Counted from the stretch's first letter, positions 1 through 5,170 are shown. The stretch is DNA of 7,732 nt from an uncultured bacterium (GCA_903904095.1 CAIVBF010000077.1:1-7732); one strand, 5' to 3'. Translations and numbers: made by a program. Notes: generated from the sequence alone by a model not told the origin.

Positions 1-852
1 AAAAATTTTATCATCATACTTAAAGGACAGGCCAGAAAAATTCGGCAAAATATTAATTTCATTTACTAAAGAATAATCAACGCCTAAAAAATCAGGTAGC
101 TTAAAAAGACTATAATTATCTTTAATATTTTTATCAGTAAAATTTAAAATGACTTTTTTCGTCGTCCTAAGGGCCAATTCAAATTTAGCTTTAATTGTAT
201 TTTGTAATCCACCAAATCTTTCTAGATGAGATTCGTTAATACCGGTTAGAAAAGAGTATTGAGGATTAACTAAATCGCAAACCTTATTTATATCGCCGAT
301 TTGATAGGCACCAATTTCAACGATAAAATAATCCGCTTCGGTAATCTCCCTTTGATGGGAAATAATAAAATAAGCAATTCCTAGGTCGGTATTAATATTA
401 TTTGGGGTATTTACTATTCTAAAACTACTTCCTAAAACAGTAGCTAATATTTCCTTTAGGCTTGTTTTACCGTAACTACCGGTAATACCGATAACCGGAA
501 TTTTAATTTCTGATAATATCTTTTTTGCTTGGCTAATCGCTTTTCTTTTTAAAAGATAATCAATCGGAGAAAATAAGTACAGAACTAACAGAGTTAACAA
601 CGGAAGCAATGGAATTAAAATGACAATTAATAGTAGAGCGAAAAAATGTAAAAAATAGATTGATAAAGTAATAAGAATAAATAGAGAGAAACAAAGCAAA
701 AGATAAATCGCTCTAGCCTTTTGAGTCCAGTCAATTTTTTGCCTTTTTTCAAACAGCCCCCAGCGCCAATCACGATAAACAAAAGACAGAAACCGCCCAG
801 CCTGGTAATCTTCTCTTTGCAAAATATAGATTAAGCCGCGAATTATATTCAT
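1..852 (-). CDS. Membrane-anchored MurF-like Mur ligase (partial, C-terminus off the left edge)
   Basis: Translating the minus strand from the ATG at 850-852 gives 284 codons open to base 1. Residues 1-45 are a basic/aromatic cytosolic stretch (YRDWRWGLFEKRQ). About residues 48-95 are a long hydrophobic run, probably two membrane helices. A Mur ligase ATPase domain follows: P-loop GITGSYGKTS (about 122-131), TPNNINTDLG (149-158), EIGAYQIGDI (179-188) and GINESHLERFGG (204-215). These fit the central domain of MurF, which adds D-Ala-D-Ala to UDP-MurNAc-tripeptide in peptidoglycan synthesis. The usual soluble MurF N-terminal domain, which recognises the UDP part, is absent and membrane helices stand in its place, so the exact acceptor is uncertain. 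The remainder of the ATPase domain and the C-terminal ligase domain lie outside the window. The start overlaps the hydrolase stop (ATGA) and has no visible Shine-Dalgarno, so translation is probably coupled. MurF-like is likely; another Mur-ligase-type enzyme (e.g. MurT-like) is less likely. Confidence 0.88.
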   Translation of the reverse strand, partial: MNIIRGLIYILQREDYQAGRFLSFVYRDWRWGLFEKRQKIDWTQKARAIYLLLCFSLFILITLSIYFLHFFALLLIVILIPLLPLLTLLVLYLFSPIDYLLKRKAISQAKKILSEIKIPVIGITGSYGKTSLKEILATVLGSSFRIVNTPNNINTDLGIAYFIISHQREITEADYFIVEIGAYQIGDINKVCDLVNPQYSFLTGINESHLERFGGLQNTIKAKFELALRTTKKVILNFTDKNIKDNYSLFKLPDFLGVDYSLVNEINILPNFSGLSFKYDDKIF

Positions 853-1589
853 AAATGCTTAAATAATATTTTTTTAAATTCTTCCGGTTCATCCAGAAAA
901 CAATAATGCCTGGACCCGGAAATAACTTCTAAAACTGCTTGATTATTTAAAGTCTTGAGTCTTTCGGCATAATTATAAGGAGTAGCATCGTCATCACGGC
1001 CCCAAATTAAAACTATCGGTAAATTTAATTTAGAATACGCCTCTTGCCTATCCTCACTAATTAAACGTTTATAGATATTTTCCATTTCACCTGATTCAAG
1101 ATAATCGGAGCTAAGTGACTTCCCCGCCAAGCGCTGCCGCATTTTTTTATTGACAAACGGAAAAAGAAAACGGAAAACTTTTGAAGCAATAAATAATCTT
1201 TGCGATCTCCCCAGTCTTTCTCTTATAATCGCGCCACCGATTAGAATTAATTCTTTAGCCGGTTTACAAGAGCTTAGATATTCAACGGCGATTGCTCCGC
1301 CAACACTGTGTCCAATTAAAACTGGATTACTTATATCAAGTTTTAATAAAACATCTCCAACTAGTTTTGCGTATTCAGATAAGCCCCATTCTTCCTTCGG
1401 TGTTTCACTTCCGCCCCAACCCGGTAAATTAATAGCTATTAAATTAGGGATATCGCCAATTATTTTACAAAACAAATCAACCGGTGATTTCCAGCCCGGT
1501 AAAAACACGATTGCCTTTTCGGAATTAAAATCGGAACTTATTAAATAGCTAATTTTTAAGCCGGAGGCTATTAATTCTCTTCTTATCAT
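849..1589 (-). CDS. Alpha/beta-fold hydrolase, 246 aa
   Basis: A complete alpha/beta hydrolase of normal family length with a visible catalytic triad. The nucleophile elbow is GHSVGG (93-98), making Ser95 the nucleophile. The acid is probably Asp200 in WGRDDDATP (196-204), and the base is His228 in GSRHYCFLDEPEEF. An oxyanion-loop region, VFLPGWKSP, lies at 28-36, and NLPGWGGSE (54-62) is the usual strand-turn before the lid. A cap-like segment spans about 122-185 and is rich in basic and aromatic residues. No signal peptide is seen, so it is probably cytosolic. The family covers esterases, lipases, MenH/BioH-like enzymes and C-C hydrolases; the substrate cannot be read from sequence. The ATG at 1587-1589 follows an extended -10 promoter by only about 20 nt and no Shine-Dalgarno is visible, so the leader is very short. 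It is first in an operon with the Mur ligase-like gene, which suggests but does not prove a cell-envelope role. Confidence 0.9.
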   Translation of the reverse strand: MIRRELIASGLKISYLISSDFNSEKAIVFLPGWKSPVDLFCKIIGDIPNLIAINLPGWGGSETPKEEWGLSEYAKLVGDVLLKLDISNPVLIGHSVGGAIAVEYLSSCKPAKELILIGGAIIRERLGRSQRLFIASKVFRFLFPFVNKKMRQRLAGKSLSSDYLESGEMENIYKRLISEDRQEAYSKLNLPIVLIWGRDDDATPYNYAERLKTLNNQAVLEVISGSRHYCFLDEPEEFKKILFKHL

Positions 1590-1609
1590 AAGCGCTTTTA
1601 GTTGATTTT

Positions 1610-1620
1610 ATTATAACATC
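1610..1620 (-). promoter_or_regulatory. Extended -10 promoter for the hydrolase/Mur ligase operon
   Basis: Read on the minus strand, 1620-1610 gives GATGTTATAAT: a perfect TATAAT preceded by TGT, i.e. the TGn extended -10 element. No good -35 lies 16-18 bp upstream, which is normal for extended -10 promoters. Predicted initiation is at about 1602-1604, giving a leader of about 13-16 nt before the hydrolase ATG. It is divergent from the plus-strand promoter at 1665-1693. Confidence 0.6.
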
Positions 1621-1664
1621 TTAACCATAAAACCGAGAAACATCAATGTTTTATAATTTTATTG

Positions 1665-1693
1665 TTGACGCAAAAATAAAGATAGATTAATAT
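1665..1693 (+). promoter_or_regulatory. Sigma-70-type promoter of the candidate ncRNA
   Basis: The -35 element TTGACG (1665-1670) and -10 element TAATAT (1688-1693) are separated by exactly 17 bp. This is the best -35/-10 pair in the window. Transcription should begin near 1699-1701. No credible protein start lies in the next 130 nt, so it most likely drives the structured RNA that ends at the terminator at 1940-1968. Confidence 0.65.
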
Positions 1694-1699
1694 ATACAC

Positions 1700-1968
1700 A
1701 GAAGATAGACATCGACTGATCGCTATCTTATCCGACGCGTTATTGCAAATAACGCGTGCAAATCTTCCAGACTTTCGAGTCGCTTAAACTTCGTTCTTAC
1801 AAAAATGGTTTTTCATTTCTAAAAAAACTGAAAACAATGAAAAAACAAATGCAAGCAAATCGTTTTGGCCGGGCTGTTTTGATGGGTCGCATGATCACTA
1901 CGTAAGATGCTATTGCGCGGTTATGTATGGATCGAATCGGGGGTTTCTGGAATGGAAGCCCCTTTTTT
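1700..1968 (+). ncRNA. Candidate structured non-coding RNA, about 270 nt, class unknown
   Basis: A stand-alone transcription unit bounded by a sigma-70 promoter and an intrinsic terminator, with no convincing gene inside. Visible helices in order: AAGATAG/CTATCTT (1702-1708 with 1723-1729); a perfect 10-bp stem ACGCGTTATT/AATAACGCGT (1735-1744 with 1748-1757, or 9 bp with a 5-nt loop); GACT-TTCG-AGTC (1770-1781), a UUCG tetraloop hairpin; TTTTTCATT/AATGAAAAA (1809-1817 with 1836-1844) around an A-rich loop; a weak GCAT/ATGC (1889-1892 with 1907-1910); and the terminator. An A-rich middle (about 1800-1860) separates a structured 5' part from a more GC-rich 3' part (1865-1962). I could not match it to tmRNA (no tRNA-like ends or CCA), RNase P RNA, SRP RNA, 6S or common riboswitch cores. 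Alternatively it is a long leader with an attenuator for the gene at 2065, but that gene appears to have its own promoter. The 5' end is predicted, not observed. Confidence 0.55.
1940..1968 (+). terminator. Intrinsic terminator of the candidate ncRNA
   Basis: A nine-pair stem, GGGGTTTCT (1940-1948) with GGAAGCCCC (1954-1962), closes a GGAAT loop and is followed directly by six T (1963-1968). The pairing includes two G-U wobbles. This is a textbook plus-strand rho-independent terminator. Confidence 0.9.
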
Positions 1969-1983
1969 CTTACCTAAAAAACA

Positions 1984-2058
1984 TTAACTAATATCTGTTA
2001 ATAACTTCTCTTGCTTTTTCAAAAGCTTTTAACTAATATAGAAACATACCAATAACTT
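1984..2058 (+). repeat. Imperfect direct repeat upstream of the secreted-protein gene
   Basis: TTAACTAATAT occurs exactly at 1984-1994 and 2029-2039, 45 bp apart. Each copy is followed at a short, different distance by AATAACTT (2000-2007 and 2051-2058). Each copy contains the -10-like hexamer TAATAT. This could be a local duplication of promoter sequence, a pair of operator sites, or chance in AT-rich DNA. Confidence 0.4.
2011..2039 (+). promoter_or_regulatory. Promoter of the small secreted-protein gene
   Basis: TTGCTT (2011-2016), 17 bp, then TAATAT (2034-2039). It has the same -10 hexamer and the same spacing as the ncRNA promoter. Initiation near 2046 gives a leader of about 19 nt containing AGGA (2059-2062) two bases before the ATG. 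Confidence 0.5.
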
Positions 2059-2064
2059 AGGATT

Positions 2065-2385
2065 ATGTTGTTTGGCATAACGTTTGTTTATTTAATCCTG
2101 GGCTTTGGTCCATTCTCGCCAGCCGATGTTAATGCATCCGAAAAACTATCTTCCCCCCTGTACGCAGTTATTAAAGAAGCTAGCTATCGGAACATTGAAC
2201 GCCCGGAAACATTTGGTATTGAACCAAAAACCCCGAGTGTTACCCCAAACGACTGGAACGAGCAAAGGACGCCAAATTTTGCCGGCGTCGTATCCAATTT
2301 CACAATACCGACAGGTGCTGATATGGCGACAAGGCAAAAGCTTAAGCTCGGAGGTATAACAAAAGAGGAAATGTTATACCTATGA
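2065..2385 (+). CDS. Hypothetical small exported protein, 106 aa (orphan)
   Basis: I do not recognise a family. The gene has its own promoter, a Shine-Dalgarno-like AGGA two bases before the ATG (the same arrangement as polA, GGAG two bases before its ATG), and a downstream terminator. An in-frame TAA at 2053-2055 rules out an upstream start. Residues 1-17 are hydrophobic (MLFGITFVYLILGFGPF) and are followed by PADVNA-SE, a plausible signal peptidase I site after Ala24, though the n-region lacks the usual Lys/Arg. The predicted mature part of about 82 residues is polar, with a Pro/Thr-rich middle (about 48-65: ERPETFGIEPKTPSVTP), no Cys and a single Trp. It ends in a Lys/Glu-rich, possibly helical tail. 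It is probably exported or anchored by an uncleaved N-terminus. It shows no lipobox, no bacteriocin double-glycine leader and no catalytic motif. Codon use is mixed, with more CCC/CCG/AGG/CGG than polA, which could mean a young or transferred gene. Confidence 0.6.
   Translation: MLFGITFVYLILGFGPFSPADVNASEKLSSPLYAVIKEASYRNIERPETFGIEPKTPSVTPNDWNEQRTPNFAGVVSNFTIPTGADMATRQKLKLGGITKEEMLYL
2353..2380 (+). repeat. 8-bp inverted repeat over the last codons of the small gene
   Basis: GGTATAAC (2353-2360) and GTTATACC (2373-2380) are perfectly complementary around a 12-nt purine-rich loop containing AGAGGA. The stem ends three bases before the TGA stop. In the RNA this would be a hairpin exposing a Shine-Dalgarno-like sequence. 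Confidence 0.45.
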
Positions 2386-2582
2386 CAAAAAAATCCTCAA
2401 AAAATTGAATTTCCTTTCTACAGCAATCCTTCAGTTTTCTTTTTTCCGGAAATTCAATCCCCGCAACCTACAAGTCTCAAAATGAGACGCAAAAGCTAGA
2501 AGGCGATCCCTTAAACAAGTAAGACGCTCCTAATATGGAAAGCGCAAGGGCTAAACCTTCAAAAAACTAAAAGTGTGGACAG
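2386..2582 (+). ncRNA. Structured 3' untranslated region, possible 3'-UTR-derived RNA
   Basis: This 197-nt stretch lies between the small gene's stop and its terminator and has no gene, but several consecutive helices. A perfect 10-bp pair TTGAATTTCC/GGAAATTCAA (2405-2414 with 2448-2457) encloses a pyrimidine-rich loop. GTCTCA/TGAGAC (2474-2479 with 2483-2488) is a tight hairpin. A nested set follows: GAAGG/CCTTC (2499-2503 with 2556-2560) encloses CCCTT/AAGGG (2508-2512 with 2546-2550), which encloses CGCTCC/GGA-AA-GCG (2525-2530 with 2537-2544). So many ordered pairs suggest a folded RNA. It shares the upstream transcript unless processed; I see no good promoter immediately before it. It matches no RNA class I know. 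Confidence 0.4.
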
Positions 2583-2611
2583 AAGAGCAATCTAACAAGG
2601 TTGCTCTTTTT
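2583..2611 (+). terminator. Intrinsic terminator of the small secreted-protein unit
   Basis: AAGAGCAA (2583-2590) pairs with TTGCTCTT (2601-2608) around a 10-nt loop, and the T-tract runs to 2611, then C and four more T. It points on the plus strand and closes the transcript that starts near 2046. Confidence 0.85.
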
Positions 2612-2633
2612 CTTTTCCTAAGATATCTCTATT

Positions 2634-2664
2634 AAAAAAGGCAGCTCGGTTGAGAACTGCCTTT
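2634..2664 (-). terminator. Intrinsic terminator of the helicase gene
   Basis: AAAGGCAG (2637-2644) pairs with CTGCCTTT (2657-2664), with a further CTC/GAG pairing in the loop. Read on the minus strand the hairpin is followed by TTTTTT (2639-2634). It begins 31 nt past the helicase TAA. The plus-strand side has only a short T run, so it acts mainly leftwards. It sits back to back with the plus-strand terminator ending at 2611, insulating the convergent units. Confidence 0.85.
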
Positions 2665-2695
2665 CTGTTCTATTCTTTCTAAAGTTTCCTTTCTT

Positions 2696-5014
2696 TTAAT
2701 TTTTTAAAATAAAATATTTGTTATCCCTCTTTACCAGTTCTAAAATCTGTAAAAAGGCGTTTTTTATTGACTCGTGATCGCAGCCGATAAACGGCTCGGA
2801 ATTACCGATTATAATCAAAAGATCCTGTGCTCGCGACATCGCTACATTAAAGCGACGAATATCTTTGTTAAATCCAATCTCTTGATCATCATTAGATCGG
2901 ACCAAACTCGTTAAGACATCTTTTCTCTGCCCTCCTTGAATAGCATCAACCGTTATTACTAACTTTTCTAAGATCTCATCAATATTTTCAGGATTGACCA
3001 GCGCTTTAAAGCTAGTATGAAAAAGTAAATTATTCCGCAATTTCTTTTTCAATAAACGAACTTGAGCCATATAAGGAGTAATCACTACTAGGTCCGTAAG
3101 CTTCCGGCCATCATTAATATTTTTAATGGCCAGAGACATTAGCCTCTTTAGCAAGATACTTACTTCAAGCGGATTATTCCAAGAACTCCCTTCCCGATAT
3201 TCGCTCGTTGAACATAATTCCTTGGTATCTAGAAAAATTACTGAACCGGAACTATTAGGATTAAAGCGTCCGGGGATAAGTTTTCCTTCATAGAAAGTAT
3301 TAACGATTTCAACAATCTTCGGAAGCGAGCGGCGATTAACCCGTAACATGCTGGTTAACAAATATTGATTGCCGACCAGCGAATTGAAGAATCCATCACA
3401 GAAATATTCTATTTTCTGCTGGCTTAGACGGGATATTTCATACAGATAATCTTTCAAAGATTTCGGAACAGGAATGTTTCCTAGCTGTTTATTATCGCCA
3501 ATCAAAACTAATTTTTTTCTGGCAGCTAAAAAAAGCGGAAAAATTTCTAGACACAAACCCTTGCTTGCCTCATCGCAAAAAATTACATCAGACTGAAAAT
3601 TATCATTTTTGAATTCGTTCAGAGTCAAGAATCCGTCAATCGTCGCAGCGATTACCGTTCCCCTTCTGCGCCAATCATCATTATCATCATAAGCACCACT
3701 AATAAAATCATTAAGGACTTCTGATCTATGATAAATCGGCCGATTACTCATATGAAATTTTTGGGCCTCCGGCGAAATCACATCAAGATTATTTCCCAGT
3801 CTGAGAATCCTACTATAGCCGACATGTTTAGCAACTTCAATAACTAAGTTATCAACTCCTAAATTACTATGAGAAACCAGGAGCACATTATAACCTCTGT
3901 CTATGAAAGCCCTAACCGCTATCGCCGAAACAAAAGTTTTTCCAGTACCGGCCGGCCCAATCAAAGTACTAATCGGCGTATCGCTTAAGATATCCATCAG
4001 AGCAGACACTTGATAGGTATCACGTAAAATTTTACGCGAAGACTCATCTAGGCCAATCTCATTAGGATATTGGATTACTTGTCTGACCGATAACGGGTTA
4101 ACGACAGCCGAACAGACAAAAGAAGCGGGGACAGATAATGACTCATAGTAGCCGCTAAACCCATTAAGCAATAATTGCACAACACGATTCATCCGAATAA
4201 TCTTTCTTGACTGCAAAAACAGGCTTAGCTTAACAGCTTTCAGTTTTATTAATTGCCAGGCGACCACCGGTTTAGACAAACGAATCGTAACTCCCGCATT
4301 GTCAACCATAATCACAGTTGATTCAATCAACAAATCGCCGGAGTAAAAACTTAGTTCAGACCCCGCCTCATCAGAAAGGATAACTCGGTCGCCGATTGAA
4401 AAAAGCGGCAAGCCCAAGTATTCATTCCGAACCGAAAACTGCAGTTGACTAATCATTTTTTTATTAGCCGGCAATTTAACAGGAAACGAAAATTGTTTCA
4501 CCTCCAAAATCCAGTCATGCATCCATTTAAGAAAGTGGCGAGAAATATCTACTGAATCCGCCAAGAAGTCCGCAAAATCTGGGCCTGGATCAGGTTGAAA
4601 TTTGTTAAATAATTCCCGATTGGGAACATAATAATTAATGTCTTCTACTGACCGGCTAAACACTAATTGCTTAACCGGTCGCGGAAATGGCTGCAAGAGC
4701 AAGCGGTCAAAATCATCCCAGCTACTATAATTAATATCGTCATAATCATTAAGACCATAAACGAAAGTTAAAACAGACTGGAAATCTTTTTCTCCGCCAA
4801 AAACAGAGGCAACGCGGGCATTCGGATAAACTTTTTTAATTTTAACCGCCAAATCAAGCTTATGATTAACAGTTAAAATTAGGCAGTCGGGAAAACTATT
4901 TCCCTTAATGATTTCTGAGAAACCCAGACGAATTACTTCAAAGGATTCCTTGCCTGAAAGATGTTTTGAAAAAACATCAGTCGGTGATTCATTGACAACG
5001 ATAATTTTTGCCAT
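2696..5014 (-). CDS. SF1 UPF1/DNA2-like helicase with N-terminal receiver-like domain, 772 aa
   Basis: A superfamily 1 nucleic-acid helicase with the motifs in order (numbering from the ATG at 5012-5014): Q-motif-like YQVSAL (about 334-339), Walker A GPAGTGKT (353-360), Walker B DEAS (481-484), motif III GDNKQLG (506-512), motif IV region LRVNRRSLPKIVEIVNTFYE (about 557-576), motif V TVDAIQGGQRKD (688-699) and motif VI NVAMSRAQ (723-730). DEAS together with the QG and AMSRA motifs places it with UPF1/DNA2/senataxin-like proteins, ATP-driven 5'-to-3' translocases on DNA or RNA. FSIGDRVILSD onward (about 205-246) looks like the beta-barrel before the first RecA domain. Residues 1-100 resemble a receiver domain without its phosphorylation site. 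Residues 100-200 are unassigned. No nuclease motif is seen. The ATG is preferred over an in-frame TTG at 5042-5044 because the protein then starts directly at strand 1, MAKIIVV. The role (repair, RNA metabolism or defence) cannot be decided; no partner gene adjoins it. Confidence 0.9.
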   Translation of the reverse strand: MAKIIVVNESPTDVFSKHLSGKESFEVIRLGFSEIIKGNSFPDCLILTVNHKLDLAVKIKKVYPNARVASVFGGEKDFQSVLTFVYGLNDYDDINYSSWDDFDRLLLQPFPRPVKQLVFSRSVEDINYYVPNRELFNKFQPDPGPDFADFLADSVDISRHFLKWMHDWILEVKQFSFPVKLPANKKMISQLQFSVRNEYLGLPLFSIGDRVILSDEAGSELSFYSGDLLIESTVIMVDNAGVTIRLSKPVVAWQLIKLKAVKLSLFLQSRKIIRMNRVVQLLLNGFSGYYESLSVPASFVCSAVVNPLSVRQVIQYPNEIGLDESSRKILRDTYQVSALMDILSDTPISTLIGPAGTGKTFVSAIAVRAFIDRGYNVLLVSHSNLGVDNLVIEVAKHVGYSRILRLGNNLDVISPEAQKFHMSNRPIYHRSEVLNDFISGAYDDNDDWRRRGTVIAATIDGFLTLNEFKNDNFQSDVIFCDEASKGLCLEIFPLFLAARKKLVLIGDNKQLGNIPVPKSLKDYLYEISRLSQQKIEYFCDGFFNSLVGNQYLLTSMLRVNRRSLPKIVEIVNTFYEGKLIPGRFNPNSSGSVIFLDTKELCSTSEYREGSSWNNPLEVSILLKRLMSLAIKNINDGRKLTDLVVITPYMAQVRLLKKKLRNNLLFHTSFKALVNPENIDEILEKLVITVDAIQGGQRKDVLTSLVRSNDDQEIGFNKDIRRFNVAMSRAQDLLIIIGNSEPFIGCDHESIKNAFLQILELVKRDNKYFILKN

Positions 5015-5019
5015 TTCCA

Positions 5020-5040
5020 GGGGCCCCGTTTCACTACGGG
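5020..5040 (-). promoter_or_regulatory. GC-rich hairpin just upstream of the helicase ATG
   Basis: On the minus strand CCCGT (5040-5036) and ACGGG (5029-5025) form a 5-bp hairpin with a 6-nt loop, overlapping the palindrome GGGGCCCC (5020-5027). It lies a few bases before GGA and the ATG (5014) in otherwise AT-rich DNA, so it could limit ribosome access. If translation instead starts at the TTG (5044), the same bases encode residues 2-9. Confidence 0.35.
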
Positions 5041-5064
5041 ACAAGAGCTTTTTTGGTTACTATT

Positions 5065-5094
5065 AATTTATTTTAGTTTATTTTTAAGGTGCAA
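5065..5094 (-). promoter_or_regulatory. Possible helicase promoter
   Basis: Minus strand TTGCAC (5094-5089), 18 bp, then TAAATT (5070-5065). The -35 is good and the -10 matches 4 of 6. Initiation near 5058 would give a leader of about 44 nt containing the GC-rich hairpin. It shares a 156-bp intergenic region with the divergent polA promoter. Confidence 0.35.
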
Positions 5095-5125
5095 ATTTTC
5101 CTATCATCTTAAAAGAAATCCTTAA

Positions 5126-5154
5126 TTTAGTCAAATAGAAATTCCTAATATAAT
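5126..5154 (+). promoter_or_regulatory. Probable polA promoter
   Basis: A perfect -10 TATAAT (5149-5154) lies 17 bp after a weak -35 (TTTAGT, 5126-5131). Initiation near 5161 gives a leader of about 10 nt, which just includes GGAG (5165-5168) before the ATG at 5171. Confidence 0.5.
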
Positions 5155-5170
5155 ATGTTAAACTGGAGTT

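Noticed and set aside
1150..1548. 132-codon plus-strand frame
   Set aside because: It lies antisense within the hydrolase gene, whose catalytic motifs are intact; there is no start signal and no recognisable protein.
1913..1962. tRNA-like 3' segment (GGATCGAATC resembling a T-loop)
   Set aside because: GATCGAATC recalls a T-arm, but no matching acceptor, D or anticodon arms can be drawn, and the following stem is plainly the terminator.
1700..1968. tmRNA, RNase P RNA, 6S, SRP RNA or a known riboswitch
   Set aside because: No tRNA-like acceptor ends or CCA, no RNase P core sequence, no SRP tetraloop domain, no long 6S-type rod, and no riboswitch core that I recognise. This is a judgement by eye; a covariance-model search would be decisive.
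2146..2337. 63-codon minus-strand frame
   Set aside because: It is antisense to the small secreted gene, with no promoter or ribosome site.
2105..2359. 84-codon plus-strand frame inside the small secreted gene
   Set aside because: It is a shifted-frame shadow of 2065-2385, which has the Shine-Dalgarno, signal-peptide-like N-terminus and promoter; the shadow has none of these.
1600..2700. Insertion sequence, CRISPR array or retron
   Set aside because: No transposase, terminal inverted repeats, evenly spaced repeats or reverse transcriptase; the only direct repeat has two copies.
2696..5044. Helicase starting at TTG 5042-5044 (782 aa)
   Set aside because: Possible, but the extra ten residues (MSRSETGPLE) cover a GC-rich hairpin and add nothing to the domain, while ATG 5012-5014 begins exactly at the first predicted strand.
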